Shown here: positions 46,840 through 57,157 of the stretch, piece by piece
How the letters are laid out: every line of letters begins with the position of its first letter
Position numbering within the stretch: position 1 is the first letter of the stretch
NCBI GenBank assembly: GCA_015847255.1
Contig: JADLZK010010454.1
Location: 124,001 to 188,000 of the forward strand
Length of the DNA stretch: 64,000 bases
Source of the DNA: Hyparrhenia diplandra
Lineage: Eukaryota > Streptophyta > Magnoliopsida > Poales > Poaceae
Reading direction: 5' to 3'
The notes under the pieces: generated by a model
Database searches by the model: none
The model's input: the letters and a program-made list of their open reading frames with translations, nothing else
Told to the model about the DNA's origin: nothing
Program-made: the position numbers and the translations under genes

Positions 46840-47260
46840 GCATTATGACTATGCGGTTCATGGGCACTCTAGCCGGCAACACAGTTTTGATTCTGGTAGA
46901 CTCGGGAAGTACCCACTCATTCATCGGTGAATACATTTGCTTCTTCATTACATGGTAGTCAGGAGCTGTTGCACCCCATGCCGGTCCGTATTCTTTGATG
47001 GAACTATCATCCCCCGCACGTCGATCATTCTGCGAGTGGAGTGGAAGTTGCAGGGCTACACTTTTCAATCTACTCTGCGAGTACTTAAGTTGGGATCCTA
47101 TGATATAATCTTGGGCATGGACTGGTTGGCCTCATTTTCACCAATGAAAGTCAGGTTGGAAACACAAGTGGATGTCTATCCCCTATGGCGTGGTTTCATT
47201 TGTTGCAAGGGATTTTGCCGGCCAGATTCAGCAAGTGATGAGCTCCATTTGTTCATGTAT
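46840..47260 (+). pseudogene. gypsy protease relic
   Basis: An aspartic protease core, LVDSGSTHSFIG, is readable at about 46895-46930. After a frame change, YDIILGMDWLASFSP (about 47100-47144) gives the second conserved part of the family. Confidence 0.8.
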
Positions 47261-47469
47261 CTCTTCAATTGAGCCACGCCCAGCCCCAACCATCAGTGCT
47301 GCCCGCTATTCAGTCACTACTCGATGAGTTCTCTCAGCTGTTTGCAGAGCCTACCGCCTTGCCACCTAGTCGGGCTTGTGATCATTCCATCCCACTCGTG
47401 CGGGCGCCACGTGGCCGATATCGGTCCGACAATATCGCTATTCACCCACGCTCAAGACTGAAATAGAAG

Positions 47470-48620
47470 ACCAGGTGTCTGAACTGCTCAAAACCGGTAT
47501 GATCAGACCAAGCAAGAGCCCATTCTCTTCTCCGGTCTTGCTGGTTAAGAAGAAAGACCTCTCTTGGCGCATGTGCGTTGACTACCGCATGCTCAATGCG
47601 CTCACAGTCAAAAGTAAGTTCCCAATACCAGTTATCGATGAGTTGCTCGATGAGTTGGCAGGCGCTCGCTATTTCTCGTGCTTGGATCTTCGCGCTGGGT
47701 TTAACCAAATCAGGATGGCACCCGGTGAAGAATATAAAACGGCATTCATGACACATTGGGGCCAATTTGAATATACTGTCATGTCATTCGGCCTCACGGG
47801 AGCCCCAAACACTTTCGGGGGCCATGAATTCGACCCTGAAGCCGCTGTTGCGTATTTGTGTCATTGTGTTCTTTGGCGACATCTTGGTCTCTGGCGAGTT
47901 CCTGGAAGAGCACATTGTTCATCTTCGTCAGGTCTTTGAACTGCTTGCCAATGATCACTGGTTAATCAAGCTGTCCAAATGCCAGTTTGCGCAAGAGTCT
48001 ATCGCCTACCTTGGTCATGTCATCAAGCAGGGCGGCGTCGAAGACCGACCCATCAAACGGAGGCGGTGCGGTCATGGCCTGAACAACCGATGCAAAACAG
48101 CTACGCGGTTTTCTGGGCTTGGTCGGCTACTACAGAAAGTTCGTGAAGCATTTCGCTGTCATAGCTCGTCCTCTATACGACTTACTCAAGAAGGGAACAA
48201 TTTTTGTCTGGACTCCAGCTCATTCTTCATCTTTTTCTTTTGTGTTGAAGCAGGCGTATTGCGGCACCGATCTTGGCGCTTCCAGATTTCAGCAAACCTT
48301 TCCAGCTCCAAACAGATGCTAGCGATGGCGGTGTCGGTGCCGTTCTCCTTCAGGATGGCCATCCCTTGGCCTTCGTCAGCCGGGCACTGGGCCCTCGATC
48401 CCGTGGTCTGTCCACATATGACAAGGAGTTCTTGGCTATCGTAGTTGCAATAGAGCAGTGGCGCTCCTATCTCCAACACAATGAGTTCATCATTTTCACC
48501 GACCAGCGAAGTTTGATCCACATTACAGACCAGCAGTTGCATACCCCTTGGCAGTTGAAAATGTACACTAAGCTAGCTGGATTACAATACCGAGTCATCT
48601 ACAAGCCCGGCATCCAGCGG
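47470..48620 (+). pseudogene. gypsy reverse transcriptase/RNase H relic
   Basis: RT motifs are readable: SPVLLVKKKDLSWRMCVDYR (47533-47592) and FSCLDLRAGFNQIRM (47673-47717). After a frameshift the active-site box reads FFGDIL (about 47871-47888) instead of FFDDIL, so one catalytic Asp is lost. RNase H begins near 48273 with FQLQTDASDGGVGAVL and continues through STYDKEFLAIV and FIIFTDQRSL. Confidence 0.85.
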
Positions 48621-48791
48621 TTGCATACCCCTTGGCTGCTGATGCCCTCTCTCGACATCCTGCTACTCCTGCTCAGTTACAAGCATTATCCACGGTAACA
48701 CCAGCTTGGATGACTGATTTGATCGCTGGCTATGAGCAGGACCCTGCCACAAGTTCTTTATTGCAGCAGCTCATACTTAAGCCTGATTCTC

Positions 48792-48995
48792 GGGCTCCAT
48801 TCTCTCTTAGTGGGGGTGTCATACGTTTCAAGGGTCGTATCTGGCTTGGCAGCAACAAGCCACTACAGTTGCAGGTGATGAATGCTCTTCATTGGGCTCC
48901 ATTCTCTCTTAGTGGGGGTGTCATACGTTTCAAGGGTCGTATCTGGCTTGGCAGCAACAAGCCACTACAGTTGCAGGTGATGAATGCTCTTCATT
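48792..48995 (+). repeat. 102-bp in-frame tandem duplication in pol
   Basis: Two consecutive copies from GGGCTCCATTCTCTCTTAGT to GATGAATGCTCTTCATT, period 102 bp (34 codons), between RNase H and integrase. The copies are nearly identical, so the duplication is young relative to the element. Confidence 0.9.
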
Positions 48996-49924
48996 GTAGT
49001 GCTGTTGGCGGTCACTCGGGTTTCCCTGTGACTCATTGCAGGATCAAGAAACTTTTTGCTTGGCGGGGCATGAAAACTGACATCAAGCAGTTTGTCTCGG
49101 TTATGCGATGCGCATTCAGGCAAAAGCTGAAAGAGTTAAGTATCCTGGTCTCCTCTCCCCTTTGCCAGTTCCAACGGGTTCGTGGGAAGTGCTATGCATG
49201 GATTTCATCAATGGCTTGCCCACCTCGGCACACGCCAACCGCATCATGGTGGTGATCGACAAGTTCAGCAAATATGCACATTTTATGCCCTGCGCTGCAC
49301 CCTTATCTTTGCCGAGAAAGTCGCCCAAGTTTTTTACGGACAACGTGTACAAGCTCCATGGCATGCCAAAGTACATCGTCTCCGATCGTGATCCAATCTT
49401 CACCAGCCACTTTTGGAAAGAGTTGTTCCGACCGTCGGGTTATTTTGTGCTTGAGTTCAGCATATCATCCGGTCAGACGGACAAACAGACCGGGTCGACC
49501 CGGTGCCTCGAGACTTATCTCCGTTGTTTCATCCATTCTTGTCCTCGTCAGTGGTCCAAGTGGCTTTCTCTCGCCCGAGTTTTGGTACAACACTTGGCGG
49601 CACTCCGTTTTGGTATCTCTAATGAATCTGTTTCGCTGTTCGGAAGTTGCATCCAAGTTGGCTGAACGCAAGACTATGCTAGCTGCTGTCCGCCAGCACT
49701 TGCTGCGTGCTCAACACCGTATGAAGCATCAAGGCGATAAAAACCGGTCGGAACGTTCGTTCAACATCAAGGACAAGGTTTATCTCCGCCTCCAACCGTA
49801 TGTACAGTCCTCGCTCGCTCCCGGATCAATAACAAGGCGTGCTTCAAATACTTTGGTCCATTTGAGATCATCGGCAAGATTGGGTCTGTGGCCTCACAAG
49901 CTTAAGCTCCCACCAACCTCTACG
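48990..49924 (+). pseudogene. gypsy integrase relic, truncated
   Basis: The zinc-binding part (GGHSGFPVTHCRIKKLF) is followed by the catalytic core WEVLCMDFINGLP (about 49183-49221), IMVVIDKFSKYAHF, and FTDNVYKLHGMPKYIVSDRD (49336-49395). The C-terminal part stops at LPPTST (about 49907-49924), where the element joins a copy of host intron DNA. No chromodomain is present. Confidence 0.85.
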
Positions 49925-50013
49925 CTTAGCAAAGTAGTGCCATTCAAAGTACCATAAGAACTGAAGTCTAGATACCACATCATCACAAAAACAATGGCTA
50001 CTTAGCAAAGTAG
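49925..50013. repeat. Copy of host flank inserted before the 3' LTR
   Basis: 49938-50013 (76 bp, TGCCATTCAAAGTACC...CTTAGCAAAGTAG) is identical to the host intron just left of the 5' LTR (44360-44435). It is preceded by another 13 bp, CTTAGCAAAGTAG (49925-49937), equal to the end of the same flank. So the damaged internal end joins 13 bp of flank, then 76 bp of flank, then the LTR. Confidence 0.95.
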
Positions 50014-50341
50014 TGTCAGCGCCTCTCATTCCTTTGGAGCCGCGAGCACGGGCAAGGTCGGGAAGGGAGCTCGGGGCGGAAGACCAAGCTCTCGCGTATC
50101 CGGTCCGGAGTGGGCCGGCCCATCCATCCAAAAAGCGAGAAGGGAACGGTCGAGGATAAATAGAACTTGGCTCGGAGGAGTCTGTAATCAATCAAAGACA
50201 AACAACTTGTATTTCTCTTAATTTGAATTCGTCGTCGGGATTCGTCGTACCTACTCCTCTCTCCTCCTCCTACCTACTTCCTTTCCCCAATTCTTCGGTG
50301 GATCTCGTCGGACCGCCCGCCGCTCGTGGCGGGGTCTTACA
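50014..50341 (+). repeat. 3' LTR of the gypsy element
   Basis: 328 bp, TGTCAG...CTTACA, followed by the target-site copy AGTAG. No polypurine tract precedes it, because the internal 3' end was replaced by host flank. Confidence 0.9.
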
Positions 50342-50974
50342 AGTAGATAATGCTACAAAGAAGGAAAATCAAATAAAATGATTTAAAACATCGGTCAGGT
50401 TTCCAACCCCTGTAAAAATAAAGGCAAGCACCAAAATGCAACAAATCATAAGCAATGTCCTTGTCATGGGCGGCGAGGGCGCCGCATGGGGAGATGCATG
50501 GTCGGCGGTTGCATGGGGAGTTGGGATGGCCAGCAGCCCGAGGAGCCTTAGAAGTGAATGGCTAGTTATGTTCTTTGGCTGAGGTTTAGCTATTAATAGC
50601 AATTAAGCCGTTGAAAGGTTAGAGTTAATGAAAGGGAGAGAAACGAGAAGCTAAAGGGTTGGGCGCCAGCTAGAGGAATTGGAGGCGGGCGCCAGCCCCT
50701 CTATATATACTACCATGTAATGAAGCAATCAACAAGTATGAAGTTATCAGTCCACTATCTGAGTCTCATCCCTCAATCTCTCGAGCTCTTGGCAAAAGCA
50801 TAAGGCCTAGTTATCCCCCATATGAACTAAGGTTCACTACATCGGTATCGAGAGATCCGGCGATCCTTATCCTCCCTCCATTTGCATCTTCTTCAACCTC
50901 CGATCCTCATCAGCCACCACCTTGCCACCAGACTTCACCATACCCTCAGCCACCGCAGCCTCTACCACAATTCC

Positions 50975-51230
50975 GGAAGATGGATTTTCCAAGATTTGTC
51001 GGGAAATCTGATCCTCTCGCCTTCATCGGCCAATGTGAGTCTTACTTCCGGCAGACAATATATCATGGAGGAAGAAAAGGTATGGCTGGCTTCCGACATT
51101 TGGAAGATGGCGCGCCGGATGTGGTTTCGCCAAGTCCGCCGGGATGAAGGCACCCCCAAAGATGGCCGCTTCACCAAGTTGCTACACTGCGCGGCCGGCC
51201 CCCTGCTGCGACCGGCGGCCTTGCTGATGG
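50975..51230 (+). pseudogene. gag-like fragment of the non-autonomous element
   Basis: FRKMDFPRFVGKSDPLAFIG (about 50969-51028) and, after a frame change, IMEEEKVWLASDIWKMARRM at about 51060-51120 correspond to the start of the plant gypsy Gag capsid region (P+FDG+DP...EEEKVxMAS). RRDEGTPKDGRFTKLL follows. One or more frameshifts break it. Confidence 0.7.
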
Positions 51231-52100
51231 AATGCGCCGTCTCCAAGAGGGCATGGATCGCCTCGTCGTGATGATCAACCGCTACCGTGCTCACGTGGAG
51301 AAGTCCGAGCGTGAACGCCTAGCTGCGATCCCCCCTTCAAGCGGTGGCGCGAGGATTCATGGCGCGGCACACCACCAGGAAGCTGCGCGTGAACGCCGTG
51401 CGGTGGTGCGCCTACAAGCGGCAGCCGCGTGGCCTCCTGGCACGCCCGGCGGGTGCGGGCTCTCCGTGCTGAAGCTGCAGTCCCCATAAGCGCCTTTGCT
51501 GAGGACTTCCAAGCGGTGGCGCGGGCATTCATGGTGAGGCTCACCACCAGGAACCTGCGTGAACGCCTTGCTGCGTTGCGTCTTCAGGCGGCGGTCGCGT
51601 GGGTTTCGGCACGCCCGGCGAGCTCGGTCTCTCCGTGAGGTGCGGTGTTTTGGCTGCTATCTCACCGGCCACCACGTGGCCATCATCGGAGGAGCGAGCG
51701 GCAGTGCGCCTGCAAGCATCGGCCGGGGCTTCCTTGTCCGGCGGATGGTGCGGAAGATGCGCATGTTGCTCAGCTTGCAGCAAATCACAGCCAGCACATT
51801 CAACCACTCGGGCTTGCCTATCCGCCCAGCAGCTCCAACCCAAGAAGAGACCTGGGTATACGATCTTCCAGTGTGGACCAGCACAACCAAGCAGCCACCA
51901 CCCCATCTACTACAGCCTCACCAACGACTTCCACCGCCATCACCACCAGACATCTCCTCAGTTTCGTCACCTGCTTGGGTGTCAAGAGACAGGCCTGGTG
52001 TGCGGCTGCTGCTAGTTGTTGGGCTCCTAACATGGGATCCAGGAGGACATCATCGCTTCATCGGCGCTCTCCATGCTTACAGCTCGAGGACGAGCTGATC
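51231..52100 (+). pseudogene. IQ-motif-like repeat region
   Basis: Across frames the strand reads repeated IQ-like motifs of the pattern [IL]Q-x3-RG-x3-R. These are LQAVARGFMARHTTRKLR (51335-51388), LQAAA...RGLLAR (about 51411-51445), FQAVARAFMVRLTTRNLR (51508-51561), LQAAV with RGFRHARRARSLR (about 51580-51640) and RLQASA with GRGFLVRRMVRKMR (51706-51762). Frameshifts fall within or between repeats. A Pro-rich tail follows (51.83-51.96 kb). Such motifs usually bind calmodulin; function here is unknown. Confidence 0.6.
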
Positions 52101-52666
52101 CTCAAGGGTGGGGGAGATGTCATGGGCGGCAGGCAGCTGCATGGGGAGATGCATGGTCAGCAGCTGCATGGGGAGTTGGGATGGCCAGCAGCCCGAGGAG
52201 CCTTAGAAGTGAATGGCTAGCTATGTTGTTGGCTGAGGTTTAGCTATTAATAGCAATTAAGTAGTTGAAAGGTTAGAGTTAATGAAAGGGAGAGAAACGA
52301 GGAGCTAAAGGGCTGGGCGCTAGCTAGAGGAATTGGAGGGCTGGGCGCCAGCCCCTCTATATATACTACCATGTAATCTAATCCAGAATGAAGCAATCAA
52401 CAAGTATGAAGTTATCAGTCCACTATCTCATCCCTTGCTACCTCTGAGTCTCATCCCTCAATCTCTCAAGATCTTGGCAAAGCATAAGGCCTAGTTATCC
52501 CCCATATGAACTAAGGTTCACTACAGTCCTACAGGAAGAAAATTAAAAGGAAATTATGGAAGGCAATGGGACATAAGTATATGCAAACTTGTCAAGAACA
52601 AAGAGAGCATTCAGAAACTAACATTTGGAGTAAGGATATTTATGCAGCTACAAGTATTTAAGAAAT

Positions 52667-53078
52667 TGTTATGGTTGGCAAAGTATAGCAACGCCGAAAC
52701 AAGAGGAGCGACTGAGCACAAAAGCAAGCATGGCGCGCCAACAGCTTAGCATTGCAGAATAAGTCGTGTTGATTTAGTCAGAGTCGGTTAGAGTCCATTC
52801 GGTAGTCTTTACTTTCAGGCATGTTGTGATCTTCCTTGCGTTTAGGCATGTTTGTAATTCCCGGCTATAAGTCGAACAGCTCGATGGAATAGAATTCAGC
52901 CAAGGTTGAGACTTAGTCTCCCTTTGCTCCATTGCGCAAACACCCTCTCCTCCACTACTGTTCACCATCCAGCAGCTGATCACATCGAGCACGGCACCCT
53001 CTGCACGCCGTTGGGGATTCAAGCCCCGACCTCGTCTGTCCCACTCATATTCCCTACGCAATCGCAGTAGGCATAATA
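52667..53078. mobile_element. Solo LTR, 412 bp
   Basis: It begins TGTTATGG and ends GGCATAATA, with inverted termini TGTTATG/CATAATA. It is flanked by GAAAT (52662-52666) and GAAAC (53079-53083). The uninterrupted host sequence is seen in F1 near 22875. Inverted TGTTATG termini are typical of copia LTRs. Third LTR insertion in F3 intron 3. Confidence 0.65.
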
Positions 53079-55689
53079 GAAACCATAAATACTACCATTA
53101 TATTTACAAAGGAATGGATTTGATGTCTAACCAGGTACATGCACTTGGTTTCTACAAACAAAAACCAGATTGATATTTTAACAAGGGAATGTAACATCTC
53201 ACAGATCTAGTGTGAGATACTCACATATGAAAGTAGCACTCAAAGCTTTGGAGGCTTAGAATAATGTAAAAAATCTCATGGAATAATTCAGTGATAATCT
53301 TTTGCGTTTGTGTTGACAGTTAATTAAAATATGAAGAACTAACAGAAGATAATGTGATGCTGTTTAGGCAGAGCAATTTAATTTCAACACCCCTCTGTAT
53401 ATCTCTTAGCTCTCTATGCAAGGATTGACTATTCAAATATCTCTATACAAGAAAGCAAGGAGCTTATTCAGTGGTTATTTTCGTTTGCACACATGAAGGA
53501 AAATTAAAATAAATTAAAGAGAGCACCATGTGTTTTGATAGTTCACTTACGTATGCCAAATCTACCAAGAAACTTCAAAAACTTTGTAAACTTTCTTATT
53601 AACTACTTCACACTTGACTCTGATTTCCTTCAGGTGTTTTGATATAGTAGCTGATCTCTCCAATTGATTGTACCTTCCGATCATTTCCAGTTTATGTTGA
53701 GGTCCCTGAGATAAACCACAATATTCTATCAGTATCAACCAATAACATATAACAAGTTTAACAAAGCAGTAGTTAATTATTCAGAATATATACCTTACTA
53801 AAAAGGTAAAGGGTGAGCTTCTCTAAAACCGGTGAATGTTTGAGAATGCATTTTTAACCCATAAAAGTCAGGAACCACACACCATTCATTTAGCAGTAGA
53901 GTCCTCAAGTTGTTAAAAGTTGGGCACAATTCCAAATCCCTGAGAAAATAAGCCTGGACAAAATGCACACATGAAAAAACAACTATTATTTAGTGTGAAA
54001 ATAGACCAGTTTGAGTTTTTAAGAATATATGGAACTTGATATGGATACCGCAGCAGAAATAAAAGCAGTCAGGTTAATCAGGCAACATAACAAATGGAAA
54101 AAAAAATCGGCCAACATAACTAGACAAAATAGCAATGGAAAAACATTAATCAAACAACACTACAATGAAAATAACAATAATAATAATAGTCCAACAACAT
54201 AAAAAAAGTGTTAAGTGCAAAAGTGTAAATGTACCCCATTGAAGTCAGATATCAATGTCAAATTCTCAACATCCGACAATCCTTGCAGAAGAATACACTC
54301 ATTGTCATCATATCCAGCCAGTTCGTCATCCTCATGGTTACAAGTGTAACATTCCATATCAATACAATGCTCGTAAGAATCTCTCAAGAAAGCCTCTTTT
54401 AATGACGGCATGCTATCCAGAACAGGAAGCGTGCTGAAATGCATATCTAGCTTAAGTGAAACAAGGCTTGGCGTACAAATTAGAGTGTGCCATTCCGATC
54501 CCTTATCAAATTCACAAGACCGGGTGATGCTAAGGTGTTTCAGGGATTTCGAAGAGATCTCCTGCACCCAATAGAATTCAGACTCAGCGAACTCTAGATT
54601 TTCCAGATTCGGCCAATTCGAGAAATTGCAGAGACTGTCGGTTAATGTTACACCGACAAGTGCTAGTGTTGTTAAGTGCTGAGAGACAAGGGGCATGCCA
54701 AATTCGAAACGAATGTCTTGGATTTCGAGCCTAAGTATCCGAACTTCACAGTCTACGACATGGCGGATCCACAGATTCAGACCGAGTTTATCACGATCCA
54801 ATCGGCTTGTGGTCGTAGTTGTCCGGTCCAGTAACCTAAACTCGCATGTATGGAGAGAAGAATCGCGTTTACGGAGGAGCAGTAGATTGATGACGAACTC
54901 TCGAAACTTCTCCATACGCTGCGGTTCATTCCAATGGCCGTACCCGATGCGGAGGCCAGTGGCCGACTTCCAGAGATGGCGCCAACGCCTTGCAAGCACG
55001 CATGTCCGCACGGCGTCCTCAGCCGGGAGGAACGAGAGGACGTGATGGAGGGCGTCGTCCGGGAGCTCGCTGATGCGATCGCCGCCAGGATCCGGCGGCG
55101 CCTCACCGTCCAGCAGCTTTCCACTTTTACTCGGAGTCGGAGGCATTCCTGTGAACAAATGGTGATAAGGATTTGAAGCGGTTAATCAACGTGGAAAGCA
55201 GGAAGCAGCAGGAGCGGACCTGCCGGAGGCTGCCGGTGTGGTCGCGCCGGCGCTCGCAGGCAGTGCCGGTGCCGGGTGGGGGGAATGGGGGCGTCGGGCC
55301 GGGGGCCGGGAGACCGCGGCGGCCACTGGCTGCCTGGCCGGGTCACCGGTGGTGGCGGGAGGGGCCGCAGCCCAGCCGCACGACTTGCCGGCGGGACCGC
55401 GGCGGCCGGTGGGGAGCAGCGCCGCGGAGGCCGGAGTTGCGAGTCGAAGCGGGCGCCGTCGCGAGCGGGAGTCGAGGAGGCGGAGGCCAGAGAAGCCGAG
55501 TCGGGCTTCATGCGGCCACAGGGCACTTTGATATTGGGCTGTTTGTCTTCATATTTATTTTTATTTCTTTTCTTTGTTTTTGATTTCATATTTTGTAGAT
55601 TTTCATTTCTTCTATTTACTTTATTCTTTGTTTATGTAGATATTTTTTATTTACTCTTAATTTTCGTTTAATTATTTTCATGGTTTATA

Positions 55690-55838
55690 CTTCCTCGGTT
55701 CCAAATTATAAGTTGATTTGACTTTTTTTTTGTTACATTCATTTTGCTACGGATCTAGATATAATAATATATGTCTAGATACATAACAAAATTGAATGAA
55801 GCAAATAAATCAAAGCGACTTATATTTTAGAACTGGAG
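55690..55838. mobile_element. Short Stowaway-like MITE
   Basis: CTTCCTCGGTTCCAAATTAT at 55690 mirrors TATATTTTAGAACTGGAG ending 55838. Both ends are flanked by TA. Block 1 has the uninterrupted TA site at about 26990. 149 bp. Confidence 0.8.
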
Positions 55839-56141
55839 TATGTTTTTTACAATTTTTCGTTTGATTTGTTACATGAGATATGTTCGTGTACTATATATGT
55901 AGATTTTTTTCGCAAAAATCTGTTCCTTATTTAAGGTTTTTCTATAAAAATATAATTTTATTCTAATTCTATTTATTAGTTTAATAATTTGTTTGCTTTA
56001 CTTTAATATCTTTAAAATTTCATGTGTAATACATGTGATGTTTAATAATTTTCTCCAGGTGCCTTGGCAGAGGTGAAGTTCCCTCGCGATATATTGATAA
56101 TGAGATGCTAGCATGTGATGGGACAAAAGGGTGATGCACAT

Positions 56142-56533
56142 AGGGTGCGATTGGTTGCGGTGCCTCCACCGGACTAGGAGGTACGAGCAATACAAGTCCA
56201 AAGCAGACCATGTCTAGGTCGTGCAAGTTGTTGTGTTTGGTTGGTTTTGCTATTAGTCCTGTACGCGACGAGCTCTTGATTGGTTACGCGCATGTATTGA
56301 AGTTCTAGGAGGCCAACATGTGGGCCTCTACGCCATATGCATGCACCAAGTCATCCCGCCTTATATATGGGAAGCTCGAATTTTGTGCATGAGGAGAACT
56401 GGGACGGAGGGGCTAAAATGTATGAGCGGATGCAAGAAAAACATATAGGCTGAGCAACCAAACACGATCCGAGTGCATGATATCGAGCCGGATGGACATT
56501 TGCACCTTTCGGTTGGGGCAACCAATCAATCCC
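56142..56533. mobile_element. PIF/Harbinger-type MITE
   Basis: Inverted ends GGGTGCGATTGGTTG and CAACCAATCAATCCC, with 3-bp duplication ATA (56139-56141 and 56534-56536). Block 1 shows the empty site CACATAGCAATAG at 31845-31857. 392 bp, non-coding. Confidence 0.8.
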
Positions 56534-57157
56534 ATAGCAATAGCGTGGCGAGGGTATCCAAACAATGTTAAAGCTTCCAAGGTGCAGTTTGTATGAGAAT
56601 GTTGCAAATGTTGAAGTTCGTGTGCAAGCTACATATACTTTTTACTCACAAAATTGCTAGACACAAATTCTGTTTTCGGTGCCATGTCCAACCAACCATC
56701 GGCAGCAGGGCCACACGACGTTGTGCTAGGTCTTGTAATAACCTACTAATTCTAGGATTCAGCTCTTGTAAGGCATCGACTTTACTCTCCCACAAATATT
56801 GTACAATACAAGGGTTATTCAGATGAATCTAACTACCTAAAACTGTTGTTGAAACCGAGAACTCATACGTCACCAGCACTTTCCTCTTAGTTAAAGGAAG
56901 TAAAACAATAAGAAAAAGTCAATCGGAAGTAAATCGACGCAGACCAAAGCAAAAAAAAGGAGCAGCCATAAATAAAATGACATAATTTGCCAGATTCACG
57001 TCAATCATTGTGTTCAGATAAAGTGTTCACATAAAGTTATACTAACGAGTGGCTCAAATCAAGATTACTTATGTCCCCAGTCACCACAAGCTAAAGCCCT
57101 ACATTTCAGGATAGCCAAGAGACGGTAGATCTATCAAGCTCCCAGTTTTTCTCTGCC

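Larger units (their letters stand above)
44436..50341 (+). mobile_element. Ty3/gypsy LTR retrotransposon, degraded
   Basis: LTRs TGTCAGCGCC...GGTCTTACA are at 44436-44757 and 50014-50341, with target-site duplication AGTAG (44431-44435 and 50342-50346). Behind the 5' LTR, TTGTATCAGCTCC resembles a primer-binding site for initiator tRNA-Met. The order gag, protease, RT, RNase H, integrase defines Ty3/gypsy. Many stops and frameshifts, loss of the DNA between integrase and the 3' LTR, and an inserted copy of host flank before the 3' LTR show it is dead. It lies in intron 3 of F3, antisense to that gene. F1 shows the empty site. Confidence 0.92.
50462..52525 (+). mobile_element. Non-autonomous LTR retroelement with IQ-like repeats
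   Basis: LTRs TGTCATGGGCGG...TTCACTACA are at 50462-50841 and 52118-52525. A perfect duplication GTCCT flanks the element (50457-50461 and 52526-52530). A GGTATCGAGAG primer-site-like sequence follows the 5' LTR, and the purine tract GGTGGGGGAGA precedes the 3' LTR. The 1.28-kb interior has a gag-like part, then IQ-motif-like repeats, and no protease, RT or integrase. It lies in F3 intron 3, 115 bp from the gypsy element; the F1 intron has the empty site. Confidence 0.9.
42693..55146 (-). pseudogene. F-box/LRR gene F3 (subtype A), frameshifted, giant intron
   Basis: Exons corresponding to F1 are 55146-54235, 53953-53794, 53705-53551 and 42709-42693. Exon 1 is open (304 codons) with an intact F-box (RISELPDDALHHVLSFLPAE) and LRR part. 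Exon 2 has one extra base (AAAAATG in the coding strand against AAAATG in F1, near 53852). This leads to a TAG just before the exon end and a product of about 355 residues. Exon 3 also has one extra base (AAAAACTT against AAAACTT in F1, at about 53578). The third intron is 10.8 kb against 3.0 kb in F1 because of three LTR insertions. A truncated but F-box-bearing protein is possible; pseudogene is the safer call. Confidence 0.8.
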
